DNA from: Paracoccus chinensis
Lineage (GTDB): Bacteria > Pseudomonadota > Alphaproteobacteria > Rhodobacterales > Rhodobacteraceae
Assembly: GCF_900102885.1 (NCBI RefSeq)
Contig: NZ_FNGE01000008.1
Span: forward strand, 62,001-126,000
DNA length: 64,000 bases
Reading direction: 5' to 3'
Shown: positions 16,547 through 26,158 of the stretch, piece by piece
Layout: each line of letters opens with the position of its first letter
How positions within the stretch are numbered: position 1 is the stretch's first letter
Position numbers and translations under genes: made by a program
The notes under the pieces: generated by a model
Database searches by the model: none
What the model was told of the DNA's origin: nothing
What the model saw: only the letters and a program-made list of their open reading frames with translations

Positions 16547-17550
16547 ACGAGGTCACGCCCGAAGGTCTCAACCCCTTCCTGGCGGAACATTTCGGTCCCG
16601 GCGAGACGCGGCTGACGCGCATCGGCGGCGGGCAGTCGAACCCGACCTTCATCGTCGATCACGGCACCCGCCGCATGGTCCTGCGCAAGCAGCCCGCGGG
16701 CGAGATCCTCAAGGGCGCCCATGCCATCGACCGCGAGTTCCGGGTGATGCAGGCCTTGCAGGATACAGATGTCCCGGTGCCCCGCGCGTTGCTGTTCCAC
16801 CAGGACCCCGCGCTGCTGGGCACGCCCTTCTACCTGATGGACTTCGTCGAGGGACGTGTCTTCTCCGACTGCCGCCTGCCCGACCTCTCCCCGCCCGATC
16901 GGCGCGGGATCTACCTGTCGATGGTCCAGACGCTCGCCCGGATGCACGGGGTGCGCCCGGACGAGATCGGCCTGTCGGACTTCGGCCGCCCCGGCGACTA
17001 CTTCGCCCGTCAGATCCACCGCTGGACCAGCCAGCTCAAGGCGTCGAGCTTTGCGGGTGACAAGCTGCTGCTTGCGCTGTCCGAGCGGCTGGCCGCGCTG
17101 CAGCCCCCCGACGACGGTCTGTCCTCGATCGCGCATGGCGACTTCCGCTTGGGCAACATGCTGATCCACCCGACCGAGCCGCGGGTGATCGCAGTCCTCG
17201 ACTGGGAGCTGTCCACCATCGGCCATCCGCTCGCGGACCTCGGCTTCGCCGCCATGCCCTTCCACACCAGCCCGGACGAATACGGCGGCATCCTCGGCGC
17301 GGAAACCGAGGGCATCCCCACCGAGGCCGAGTTCTTCGCCGCCTACCGCGAGACCTACCCCGAGGTCCCCCCGCCCCGTCCCTTCCACATCGCCTTCGCG
17401 CTGTTCCGCTTTGCCGTGATCTTCGTGGGCATCGCCGACCGCGCCGCCCAAGGCACCGCCGCCGACCCCGACGCCGCCCGCTACGCCCCCCTCGCAAACC
17501 GCTTCGCACAAAGGGCGTGGGAGGTGCTGGGAGAAAGGCCGCCGGGGTAA
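16543..17550 (+). CDS. APH-type phosphotransferase (ACAD10/11-associated, LvaA-like)
   Basis: 335 residues of the aminoglycoside-phosphotransferase kinase fold. The N-lobe has [12 protein letters not shown] (27-38) and [11 protein letters not shown] with Lys49. The Brenner motif HGDFRLGNM is at 198-206 and the metal-binding [15 protein letters not shown] at 219-233. In animals this domain is fused to ACAD10/11; in Pseudomonas LvaA phosphorylates 4-hydroxyacyl-CoA. Here kinase and dehydrogenase are separate but coupled by an ATGA overlap. Antibiotic resistance is unlikely in this context. Confidence 0.88.
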   Translation: MNEVTPEGLNPFLAEHFGPGETRLTRIGGGQSNPTFIVDHGTRRMVLRKQPAGEILKGAHAIDREFRVMQALQDTDVPVPRALLFHQDPALLGTPFYLMDFVEGRVFSDCRLPDLSPPDRRGIYLSMVQTLARMHGVRPDEIGLSDFGRPGDYFARQIHRWTSQLKASSFAGDKLLLALSERLAALQPPDDGLSSIAHGDFRLGNMLIHPTEPRVIAVLDWELSTIGHPLADLGFAAMPFHTSPDEYGGILGAETEGIPTEAEFFAAYRETYPEVPPPRPFHIAFALFRFAVIFVGIADRAAQGTAADPDAARYAPLANRFAQRAWEVLGERPPG

Positions 17551-17662
17551 CCGCCTAACCCCCCGCAAGGCCGCCGCGTCAGCAACCTGCGGGCTGGCGC
17601 GAAAGTTGAATTGCCCGGCGCCAACTGGCAGATTGCCCCGACGCTGACGCCAGGGATCGCCG

Positions 17663-19533
17663 TTGTCCGCCGAGATCGCCCCCTCTCCTCTTGTCGCCAT
17701 GCCGGCCCGGGCGCCGTCTGGGCCAGGGCTGCGGAAACGGCAGTGGCTGCTGCTTGCGCTGCTGCCCCTGCTGGGGCTGGCGCTCTGGGCGGCCGACCGC
17801 ATCGCCGTGCGGCACTACCTGTCCGCCGGGCAGGCGCGCGCCGAGGCGGCGCTGCGGCTGACCGCCAACGGGCTTGAGGCCGATCTCGCCCGGTATGAGG
17901 TCGTCCCGCAACTGCTGGCCGAACTGGAGTTGGTGCGGCGGCTCGTCTCGCATCCAGGGAGCGCCGAACTGCGGCAGGCGACAAGCGTGTGGCTCGCGAC
18001 TGAGAACGCGGCGCTGCGGGCGGCGGACATCTACCTGATCCAGCCGGACGGGGAAACGATCGCGGCCTCGAACCACCTCGATGGCTCGAACAGCTTCGTC
18101 GGGCGCAACTTCAGCTATCGCCCTTATTTCACCGAGGCGATGCAGGGCGGCGCGGGCCGCTTCTACGGGATCGGCACGGCCTCGGGCATCCGGGGCTATT
18201 TCTTCTCGGCCCCCGTCTTCGACTTCGCCGGGCGCATCGCGGGCGTGATCGCGGTCAAGGTGGGGGTGGACCGGATCGAGCAATCCTGGCGCGGCGGCGA
18301 CTTCCGCACCTTTGTCACCGACCCCGAGGGACGCGTCTTCCTGTCCTCGGAACCCCGTTGGCTTTACGCCAGCTTCGAGGCGCCGACCCCGCAGCGGGTG
18401 GACCGCACGCTGGCCACGCGCCGCTATGCCGACGCGCCATTGGCCGACCTGCCGGTGGAACGGCGCAACGACCATGGCCGGGTCCTGCTGCGGATCACGA
18501 CCGACGGCAAGGCGCAGGACTATCTTGCGGCCGCCCAGCAGATGCCCCGCGCGGGCTGGACCGTGCATGTCCTTCTGGACAGCGCCGCCCTGCGGGCCGA
18601 GGCGCGGCTGGCAGTCTTCACGGTCATGCTGCTTCTGGGCGCGAGTGCGCTTGGCGCGCTGATCCTGCTGCAGCGCCGCGCCCGCGCGGCCGAGCGCATC
18701 GCCATGCAGCAGCAGGCCAATGCCGAACTGGAACGCAGGGTGCAGGAACGCACCGCCGAGCTTGCGCTGCTGAACCGCCAGCTCGGGCAGGAGGTGGCCG
18801 AACGCCGCGCGACCGAGGCGGAGCTGAGGGCGGCGCAGGACAGCCTCGTGCAGGTCGGCAAGCTGGCAGCGCTGGGACAGATGTCGGCCTCGCTGTCGCA
18901 CGAGATCAACCAGCCGCTGGCCGCTGCGCGCAACTATGCCGACAGCGCCGCGATCCTGATCGAGCGCGGCGACTACGCCGAAGCGCGCGAGAACATCCAG
19001 GCGATCCTGGCCTTGGTGGACCGCATGGCGGCGATCGGCAAGCACCTGCGGAATGCCGCCCGCCAGCCCGAGGACCAGCTGGGAGCGGTCGATCTGGCCG
19101 CGCTGATGCCCGAGACCCAGACCATCGTCGCGGCCCGCCTCGCCAGCAGCGGCGCGGTGCTGGAACTGGACCTGCCCCCCGGCCTGCCGCCGCTGAGGGC
19201 CAACCCCACGCGGCTGCAGCAGGTGCTTGTGAACCTGATCACCAACGCCGCCGACGCGGCCGAAGCCGCGGCCGACCGCCGCATCACCCTGTCGGTGCGG
19301 TCCGAGGGCGACCGGGTCGTCCTCCGCCTGCGCGACCGGGGACCGGGTGTTCCGCCTGCCATCGCCGACCGCATCTTCGATCCCTTCTTCACCACAAAGG
19401 GCATGGGCGCGGGTTTGGGCCTCGGCCTGTCGATCTCGGCCAACATCGTGCGCGACTTCGGCGGCACCATCGCCTGCCGCGACGCCGCCCCCGGCGCCGA
19501 GTTCTGCGTCCGCCTGCCCATTGAGGGGGCCAC

Positions 19534-19537
<4 letters not shown>
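17663..19537 (+). CDS. dctB: DctB-type sensor histidine kinase
   Basis: 624 residues. The first membrane segment is at about 27-45 (WLLLALLPLLGLALWAADRI). A periplasmic double-Cache sensing domain of about 260 residues follows, with RNFSYRPYF and the FFSAPVFD region. The second membrane segment is near 315-335, then a coiled-coil linker. HisKA has His413 in SHEINQPLAAARNY, and HATPase has NLITNAADAAEA and GAGLGLGLSISANIV. It probably senses a di- or tricarboxylate. A TTG start at 17663 is chosen because AGGGA precedes it; an ATG at 17699 is possible. The stop overlaps dctD (ATGA). The specific ligand is inferred. Confidence 0.88.
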
Positions 19538-20892
<1,355 letters not shown>

Positions 20893-20899
20893 TCCCGGC

Positions 20900-20954
20900 G
20901 ATGGGTGGATTTCCACCCATCGTCGCGGGCACCATGTCCCCATCTCCACCCATC
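20900..20954. promoter_or_regulatory. Palindrome plus repeated half-site, putative DctD upstream activating sites
   Basis: GATGGGTGGA (20900-20909), TT, TCCACCCATC (20912-20921) is a perfect inverted repeat. TCCACCCATC recurs exactly at 20945-20954, 33 bp away, close to three helical turns. This is the layout of enhancer sites for NtrC/DctD activators. The sites begin 8 bp after the dctD stop and end 133 bp before tctC. Confidence 0.6.
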
Positions 20955-21031
20955 CTTGTCCTCGCGCTGCCATAAACTCGGGCAGTCCGGCGGATTTGCT
21001 TGCTCGCAAGGCCTCGCCTGCGCGAATGTTT

Positions 21032-21048
21032 CCGGCAGGCGCGGCGCT
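21032..21048 (+). promoter_or_regulatory. Possible sigma-54 promoter of the tct operon
   Basis: CCGGCAGGCGCGGCGCT has GG at 21034-21035 and GC at 21046-21047 with the required 10-base spacing, and GGCA at the -24 element. The -12 element lacks the usual TT before GC, so the match is weak. The tctC ATG is 40 bp further. Confidence 0.3.
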
Positions 21049-21087
21049 ATGGAGAAGACGCCGCTCTCGTCGCATCTGGGAGGATAG

Positions 21088-22062
21088 ATGTCTGTTTCCA
21101 AACTGTTCGGCGCGCTTTGCGCCGTCACGATCATGGCTGCGCCCGGTTTCGCGCAGGATTATCCCGCACGCACGATGACGATGGTCATCCCCTTCTCGGC
21201 GGGCGGCCCCACCGACACCGTGGCGCGGCTTCTGGCCGAGCGCATGTCGGCCGACCTGGGCCAGCAGATCATCGTGGAAAACGTGACCGGCGCCGGCGGC
21301 ACCCTGGGCGCGGACCGCGTCGCCAAGGCCGAGCCCGACGGCTATACCATGCTGCTGCACCACATGGGCATGGCGACCTCGGCCACGCTGTACCGCACCC
21401 TGCCCTACGACCCGCTGAACGACTTCGACTATGTGGGCGAGGTCGTGGACGTGCCGATGATGATCACGGCGCGCAAGGACTTCGAGCCCACCGACATGGC
21501 GGGCTTCATCGACTATGTGAAGGCCAATGCCGGGAACCTGACCCTGGCCAATGCCGGGATCGGCGCGGTCAGCCAGCTTTGCGGGATGCTGCTGATGCAC
21601 TCGCTGGACGCGCAGCTGACCACCGTTCCCTACAAGGGCACGGGTCCGGCGATGACCGATCTTCTGGGCGGGCAGGTGGACATCCTCTGCGACCAGACCA
21701 CCAACACCACCCAGCAGGTGCAGGCCGGCACGATCAAGGCCTATGCCGTGACCACGCCCGAGCGTCTGGACCTGTTCCCCGACCTGCCGACCGCCGTCGA
21801 AAGCGGCCTGCCGGACATGGAGCTGTCCGTCTGGCATGGCGTCTATACCCCCAAGGGGACGCCGGCCGAGATCAACGAGCGTCTGGCCAAGGCGATGCAG
21901 GTCGCGCTGGCGGATGAAGGCGTGATCAAGCAGCTGGCCGAGCTCGGCTCGACCCCCGTCGCCGCGGACAAGGTCACGCCCGAGGCGCTGAAGACCAAGC
22001 TGGAATCGGAAATCGCCCGCTGGAAGCCGATCATCGAGGCTGCCGGGGTTTACGCGGACTGA
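21088..22062 (+). CDS. tctC: Tripartite tricarboxylate transporter substrate-binding protein TctC
   Basis: 324 residues of the Bug/TctC family. A Sec signal peptide (SVSKLFGALCAVTIMAAPGFAQ) is followed by DYPARTMTMVIPFSAGGPTDTVARL, the typical start of the mature Bug fold. The ligand loop region TVPYKGTGPAMTDLLGGQVD is near residue 175. It captures a carboxylate in the periplasm for TctAB. GGGAGGATAG before the ATG at 21088 is a strong ribosome-binding site. A hairpin separates it from tctB, consistent with higher production of the binding protein. Substrate not shown. Confidence 0.9.
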   Translation: MSVSKLFGALCAVTIMAAPGFAQDYPARTMTMVIPFSAGGPTDTVARLLAERMSADLGQQIIVENVTGAGGTLGADRVAKAEPDGYTMLLHHMGMATSATLYRTLPYDPLNDFDYVGEVVDVPMMITARKDFEPTDMAGFIDYVKANAGNLTLANAGIGAVSQLCGMLLMHSLDAQLTTVPYKGTGPAMTDLLGGQVDILCDQTTNTTQQVQAGTIKAYAVTTPERLDLFPDLPTAVESGLPDMELSVWHGVYTPKGTPAEINERLAKAMQVALADEGVIKQLAELGSTPVAADKVTPEALKTKLESEIARWKPIIEAAGVYAD

Positions 22063-22087
22063 TCCGCACCGCCTGACCTGAAACGCC

Positions 22088-22110
22088 CGCCGCCCTTCGT
22101 CGGGGCGGCG
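22088..22110 (+). other. Intercistronic hairpin between tctC and tctB
   Basis: CGCCGCCC (22088-22095) pairs with GGGCGGCG (22103-22110) around a 7-base loop, 26 bp after the tctC stop. Such hairpins after binding-protein genes often stabilise the upstream message or cause partial termination. There is no T tract, so full termination is unlikely. Confidence 0.45.
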
Positions 22111-22140
22111 TGCTCAATCCAAGAGACCGGAGGGAAACGC

Positions 22141-22602
22141 GTGTCCACACGACAAAAAGACGACACCGACCTGATCGCCGGCATCGGCCTGATGGCCGCC
22201 GCGGCCTTTTTCGGCTGGCAGACGATCGGACTGGAAATCGGCACGTCGCTGCGCATGGGGCCGGGCTATTTCCCGATGATCCTGTCGGGGCTGCTGTTCA
22301 TCCTGGGACTGCTGGTCACCATCAAGTCCTTCGGCCGCGAGGGCGAGCCGGGCACCCCCATCGCCTGGCGGGGCATCCTGTTCATCCTGCCCGCGCCGAT
22401 CTTCTTCGGCCTGACTGTGCGCGGCCTGGGCTTCGTTCCGGCGCTGTTCTTCACCACGCTGATCGCCTCGCAGGCCTCGGTGAAGATGCGGCCGATGTAT
22501 GCGCTGGTTCTGGCGGTGGCGGTCACGGTGATGTCCACGCTGATCTTCAGCTATGGCCTGGGGCTGCCCTTCCGGCGCTTCGGTCCCTGGCTTCCGTTCT
22601 GA
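22141..22602 (+). CDS. tctB: Tripartite tricarboxylate transporter small membrane subunit TctB
   Basis: 153 residues with four membrane segments (about 15-33, 44-62, 78-100, 112-140). SLRMGPGYFPMILSGLLFILG is the TctB signature stretch. It forms the small membrane subunit that pairs with TctA for sodium- or proton-coupled uptake. GTG at 22141 is the start, preceded by GGAGGGAAACGC. The next gene begins 10 bp after the stop. Confidence 0.87.
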   Translation: MSTRQKDDTDLIAGIGLMAAAAFFGWQTIGLEIGTSLRMGPGYFPMILSGLLFILGLLVTIKSFGREGEPGTPIAWRGILFILPAPIFFGLTVRGLGFVPALFFTTLIASQASVKMRPMYALVLAVAVTVMSTLIFSYGLGLPFRRFGPWLPF

Positions 22603-22612
22603 GGGCCTGCCA

Positions 22613-24121
22613 ATGGATCTTCTCTCCAACCTCGCCATGGGCTTCTCGGTCGCCTCGTCGATCGCGAACCTGGGCTTCTGCCTGATCGGCGTCATCCTCG
22701 GCACGCTGATCGGCGTCCTGCCTGGCATCGGCGCCACGGCGACCATCGCCATGCTGCTGCCGATCACCTTCCAGCTGGAACCGGTCAGCTCGCTGATCAT
22801 GCTGGCGGGCATCTACTACGGTGCGCAATACGGCGGCTCGACCACCGCCATCCTGATCAACATGCCGGGCGAAAGCTCGTCGGCCGTCACCGCCATCGAC
22901 GGCTACCAGATGGCCCGCAAGGGCCGCGCGGGGACGGCACTGGCCACCGCCGCGATCGGGTCCTTCTTCGCGGGCAGCGTGGCAACCTTCCTCGTCGCGC
23001 TGTTTGCCCCGCCGCTGACCGCCGTCGCCCTGCAGTTCGGTGCGGCCGAGTATTTCAGCCTGATGGTGCTGGGTCTCGTCATGTCGGTGGCGCTGGCGCA
23101 TGGCTCGGTCCTCAAGGCGCTGGCGATGGTTGTGCTGGGGCTTCTCCTGGGGATCGTCGGCACCGACATCTACACCGGCACCCCCCGCTTCACGATGGGG
23201 ATCACCCAGTTCGCGGACGGCCTGAACTTCGTCGCGGTGGCCATCGGCGTCTTCGGCTTCGCCGAGATCCTGCGCAACCTCGAGGACGAGCATGAACGCG
23301 AGGTGATGACCCGCAACATCAACCGCCTGTTCCCCTCGCGTCAAGAATTCCGCGAGATGGCCGGCCCGATCCTGCGCGGCACGGGCATCGGCTCGGTTCT
23401 GGGCATCCTGCCGGGCGGCGGCGCGATCCTGGCGTCCTTCGCCTCCTACACGATGGAAAAGAAGCTGTCGAAGACGCCCGAGGAATTCGGGAAGGGCGCG
23501 CTGGCCGGCGTCGCCGGTCCAGAAAGCGCCAACAACGCGGGCGCGCAGACCTCGTTCATCCCGCTGCTGACCCTCGGCATCCCGGCCAACCCGGTGATGG
23601 CTCTGATGATCGGCGCGATGATCATCCAGGGCATCGTCCCCGGCCCCAGCGTCGTCACCGACCAGCCGCAGCTCTTCTGGGGCATCATCGCCTCGATGTG
23701 GATCGGCAACCTGATGCTGGTGGTGCTGAACCTGCCGCTGATCGGGCTGTGGGTGAAGCTGCTGACCGTGCCCTATTACGTGCTGTTCCCGATCATCATG
23801 GCGATGTCCGCGATCGGGGTCTATTCGGTCAACGGCAACCCCTACGACCTGTTCGCCGTCGCCTTCTTCGGCCTGCTCGGCTACATCATGTCCAAGCTGC
23901 GGTTCGAGCCGGCGCCCCTGCTGCTGGGTTTCGTCCTTGGCCCGCTGCTGGAAGAAAACCTGCGCCGCGCCATGATCCTGTCGCGCGGCGACCCCACGAC
24001 CTTCGTGACCCGTCCCATCAGCGCCGGGCTTCTGGTCGTGTCGCTGATCGTGCTGGTGCTGGTCTTCCTGCCGCAGATCCGCAAGCAGCGCGACGAGGTC
24101 TTCACCGAAAGCGAAGGCTGA
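22613..24121 (+). CDS. tctA: Tripartite tricarboxylate transporter large membrane subunit TctA
   Basis: 502 residues, the usual TctA size, with about 11-12 membrane segments. Family motifs are GVLPGIGATATIAMLLP (near 35-51), YYGAQYGGSTTAILINMPGE (near 64-83) and a repeated half GSVLGILPGGGAILASF (near 261), as expected for its inverted repeat. It is the transport channel of the TTT system in the inner membrane. The ATG at 22613 is chosen because the open frame upstream belongs to tctB in another frame. Confidence 0.93.
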   Translation: MDLLSNLAMGFSVASSIANLGFCLIGVILGTLIGVLPGIGATATIAMLLPITFQLEPVSSLIMLAGIYYGAQYGGSTTAILINMPGESSSAVTAIDGYQMARKGRAGTALATAAIGSFFAGSVATFLVALFAPPLTAVALQFGAAEYFSLMVLGLVMSVALAHGSVLKALAMVVLGLLLGIVGTDIYTGTPRFTMGITQFADGLNFVAVAIGVFGFAEILRNLEDEHEREVMTRNINRLFPSRQEFREMAGPILRGTGIGSVLGILPGGGAILASFASYTMEKKLSKTPEEFGKGALAGVAGPESANNAGAQTSFIPLLTLGIPANPVMALMIGAMIIQGIVPGPSVVTDQPQLFWGIIASMWIGNLMLVVLNLPLIGLWVKLLTVPYYVLFPIIMAMSAIGVYSVNGNPYDLFAVAFFGLLGYIMSKLRFEPAPLLLGFVLGPLLEENLRRAMILSRGDPTTFVTRPISAGLLVVSLIVLVLVFLPQIRKQRDEVFTESEG

Positions 24122-24129
24122 TCCCTGGT

Positions 24130-24155
24130 CCGGGGCGCGCAGCCCTGCGCCCCGG
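24130..24155 (+). other. Intercistronic hairpin between tctA and the second tctC
   Basis: CCGGGGCGC (24130-24138) and GCGCCCCGG (24147-24155) form a perfect 9-bp stem with an 8-base loop, then CTTTCG. It may terminate some transcripts or insulate expression of the second binding protein. Confidence 0.5.
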
Positions 24156-24193
24156 CTTTCGCATACCCCTGCAAGTTCCAACGGGAGAATGAC

Positions 24194-25162
24194 ATGATCC
24201 TGACCCTGACCCGCCGCGCCCTGATGGGCACGGCCTTGGCCTTCGGGCTGGCGGGCGCCGCCGCGGCGCAAGACTTCCCCGACCGCGCGATCACGCTGGT
24301 GATCCCCTTTGCCGCGGGCGGCTCGACCGACGTGGTGGGCCGCATCGTCGCCGACCGCATGAGCCAGGAACTCGGCCAGCAGATCGTCGTGCAGAACGTC
24401 GGCGGAGCGGGCGGCTCGCTGGGCGCCCAGCAGGTCGCCAAGGCGGATGCCGACGGCTACACCATCCTGATGGGGACCGTGGCCACCCACGCGCTGAACC
24501 CGCTGATCCTCAAGCAGAAGCCCTACGACCCGGTCGCGGACTTCGCGCCCGTGTCGCTGCTGGTGCTGGTGCCGAACGTGCTGGCCGTGAACCCCGCGCT
24601 GCCGGTCAACACCGTGCAGGAACTGATCGACCTCGCGAAGAAAGAGCCGCTGGCCTATGCCTCGTCGGGCAACGGCACGCCGCTGCACCTGTCGGGCGAG
24701 CTGTTCAAGACCATGGCCGGCGTGGACATCACCCATATCCCCTACAAGGGCTCGGGCCCCGCGCTGACGGACGTGCTGGGCAACCAGGTGCCGGTGATCT
24801 TTGACAACCTGCCCTCGGCGTCCAGCCACATTTCCAGCGGCAAGCTCAAGGCGCTGGGCGTGACGACGGCCGAGCGCGCGCCCTCCTTCCCGGACGTTCC
24901 CGCCATTGCGGAAACGCTGCCGGGCTACGAAACCTACAGCTGGAACGCGCTCTTTGCCCCGGCCGGTACCCCGCCCGAGGTGGTCGAAACCCTGGCCAGC
25001 GCCGCCAAGACCGCGATGGCCGACCCGGCCGTGGTCGCGCGCATGGCCGAGTTCTCGGCCGAGATCGTGGCCTCGGGTCCCGAGGAACTGGCCGAGCACG
25101 TCAAGGCCGAGATGACCAAGTGGGAACCGGTCGTGGTCGAGGCCAACGTCAGCCTCGACTGA
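24194..25162 (+). CDS. Second TctC-type substrate-binding protein
   Basis: 322 residues, Bug/TctC family. The signal peptide starts MILTLTRRALMGTALAFGLA and ends AAAAQ. Mature motifs are FPDRAITLVIPFAAGGSTDVV and ITHIPYKGSGPALTDVLGNQ. It is clearly a paralogue of the protein at 21088, with the same overall pattern but different loop residues, so it may bind another carboxylate and feed the same TctAB. CGGGAGAATGAC just upstream supports the ATG at 24194. A strong terminator follows. Confidence 0.9.
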   Translation: MILTLTRRALMGTALAFGLAGAAAAQDFPDRAITLVIPFAAGGSTDVVGRIVADRMSQELGQQIVVQNVGGAGGSLGAQQVAKADADGYTILMGTVATHALNPLILKQKPYDPVADFAPVSLLVLVPNVLAVNPALPVNTVQELIDLAKKEPLAYASSGNGTPLHLSGELFKTMAGVDITHIPYKGSGPALTDVLGNQVPVIFDNLPSASSHISSGKLKALGVTTAERAPSFPDVPAIAETLPGYETYSWNALFAPAGTPPEVVETLASAAKTAMADPAVVARMAEFSAEIVASGPEELAEHVKAEMTKWEPVVVEANVSLD

Positions 25163-25183
25163 TCCCGGCCCATCCCTGCACAG

Positions 25184-25212
25184 CGCCGGGGCCATCGCGG
25201 CCCCGGCGTTTT
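25184..25212 (+). terminator. Rho-independent terminator of the tct operon
   Basis: CGCCGGGGCC (25184-25193), loop ATCGC, GGCCCCGGCG (25199-25208), then TTTT. A perfect 10-bp GC stem with a T tract, 21 bp after the last tct gene. Confidence 0.85.
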
Positions 25213-25218
25213 CATGTG

Positions 25219-25240
25219 CCCTTCCGCCGCGGCGGAAGGG
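25219..25240. repeat. Perfect 22-bp palindrome
   Basis: CCCTTCCGCCG (25219-25229) is followed at once by its reverse complement CGGCGGAAGGG (25230-25240), with no spacer. It lies between the tct terminator and the efe promoter region. It could be a second terminator stem or a protein-binding site; no T run follows. Confidence 0.5.
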
Positions 25241-25264
25241 CGCGGGACCGCATCTTCTTAGAAG

Positions 25265-25293
25265 TTGACTGGTTCTCTCGGATAAATTACCGA
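25265..25293 (+). promoter_or_regulatory. Possible efe promoter with an AT-rich operator
   Basis: TTGACT (25265-25270) could be a -35 element. TCGG-ATAAATTA-CCGA (25278-25293) is an inverted repeat with an AT-rich centre overlapping the expected -10 region, the place for an iron-responsive repressor. It does not clearly match the Irr ICE box or the RirA box I know, so the regulator is open. Confidence 0.3.
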
Positions 25294-25326
25294 AGCTCGC
25301 GTAGTCCTCCCAGAGTCGAGGTCGCC

Positions 25327-26154
25327 GTGCTTGCTCCGTTTCTCATCATGCTGCGCGAAGGGATGGAGGCGGCGCTGATCGTCGGCATCATCGCCACCTA
25401 TCTTCAGCGCACGGGACGCGGCGCCTGGATGCCCGCCGTCTGGACCGGCGTCCTGCTGGCCGTGGCGCTGTCGCTGTTCGTGGGCGCGGGCCTGCAGGTC
25501 CTGCAGGCGGGCTTTCCCCAGAAGACGCAGGAAGCCTTCGAGGCCGCCGTGGCGCTGGTCGCCGTGGGCGTGCTGCTGGGCATGGTGACCTGGATGCGGA
25601 ACTCGGCCCGCTCCATCAGGGGCGCGCTGCAGGGCTCGGTGGACGCGGCCTTCACCCGGCCGCAGGGCGCCGCCTGGGCCTTGGTCGGGGCGGCCTTCCT
25701 TGCCGTGGCGCGCGAGGGGCTGGAATCGGTCTTCTTCCTGCTCGCGATCTTTCAGCAGAGCCCCGGCCTCGGGGCGCCCCTGGGCGCGCTGCTGGGGGTG
25801 GCCCTGTCGGTCGCCTTGGGGATCGCGGTCTATCGCGGGGGCGTCCGGCTGGACCTGCGGCAGTTCTTCACCTGGACCGGCATCTTCATCGTCTTTGTGG
25901 CGGCGGGGCTGTTTTCCAGCGCGCTGCGCAGCCTGCACGAGGCCGGGCTGTGGAACCACCTGCAACAGCCGCTGTACGACTTGACGCGAGTGCTGCCGGT
26001 GTCCTCGGTACCCGGCACGATCCTGTCCGGCCTTCTGGGCTATCACGACCGCCCCACCGTCGGTGAGGGCCTGGGCTGGGCGCTGGTGGCCTTCGGCGGG
26101 CTGTGGTTCTTCCTGCGCCCGGCCCCCGCGCCGCGGCTGCGCGTGCAGGGGTAA
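25327..26154 (+). CDS. efeU: Ferrous iron permease EfeU (FTR1 family)
   Basis: 275 residues with about seven membrane segments. Two REGxE iron-translocation motifs are present: REGME at 10-14 and REGLE at 129-133. EfeU is the inner-membrane channel of the EfeUOB iron uptake system. GTG at 25327 is taken as the start because it places the first REGxE near residue 10, as in the family; a longer open frame exists but runs into the upstream terminator. efeO begins 4 bp after the stop. Confidence 0.92.
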   Translation: MLAPFLIMLREGMEAALIVGIIATYLQRTGRGAWMPAVWTGVLLAVALSLFVGAGLQVLQAGFPQKTQEAFEAAVALVAVGVLLGMVTWMRNSARSIRGALQGSVDAAFTRPQGAAWALVGAAFLAVAREGLESVFFLLAIFQQSPGLGAPLGALLGVALSVALGIAVYRGGVRLDLRQFFTWTGIFIVFVAAGLFSSALRSLHEAGLWNHLQQPLYDLTRVLPVSSVPGTILSGLLGYHDRPTVGEGLGWALVAFGGLWFFLRPAPAPRLRVQG

Positions 26155-26158
26155 GGCG

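Noticed and set aside
16543..17550. Aminoglycoside resistance gene
   Set aside because: The APH fold is shared, but coupling to an acyl-CoA dehydrogenase and an SDR points to CoA-ester metabolism.
25254..25278. Irr ICE box or Fur box upstream of efeU
   Set aside because: AGAA and TTCT are 9 bases apart instead of 3, and no Fur-like 19-mer is visible.
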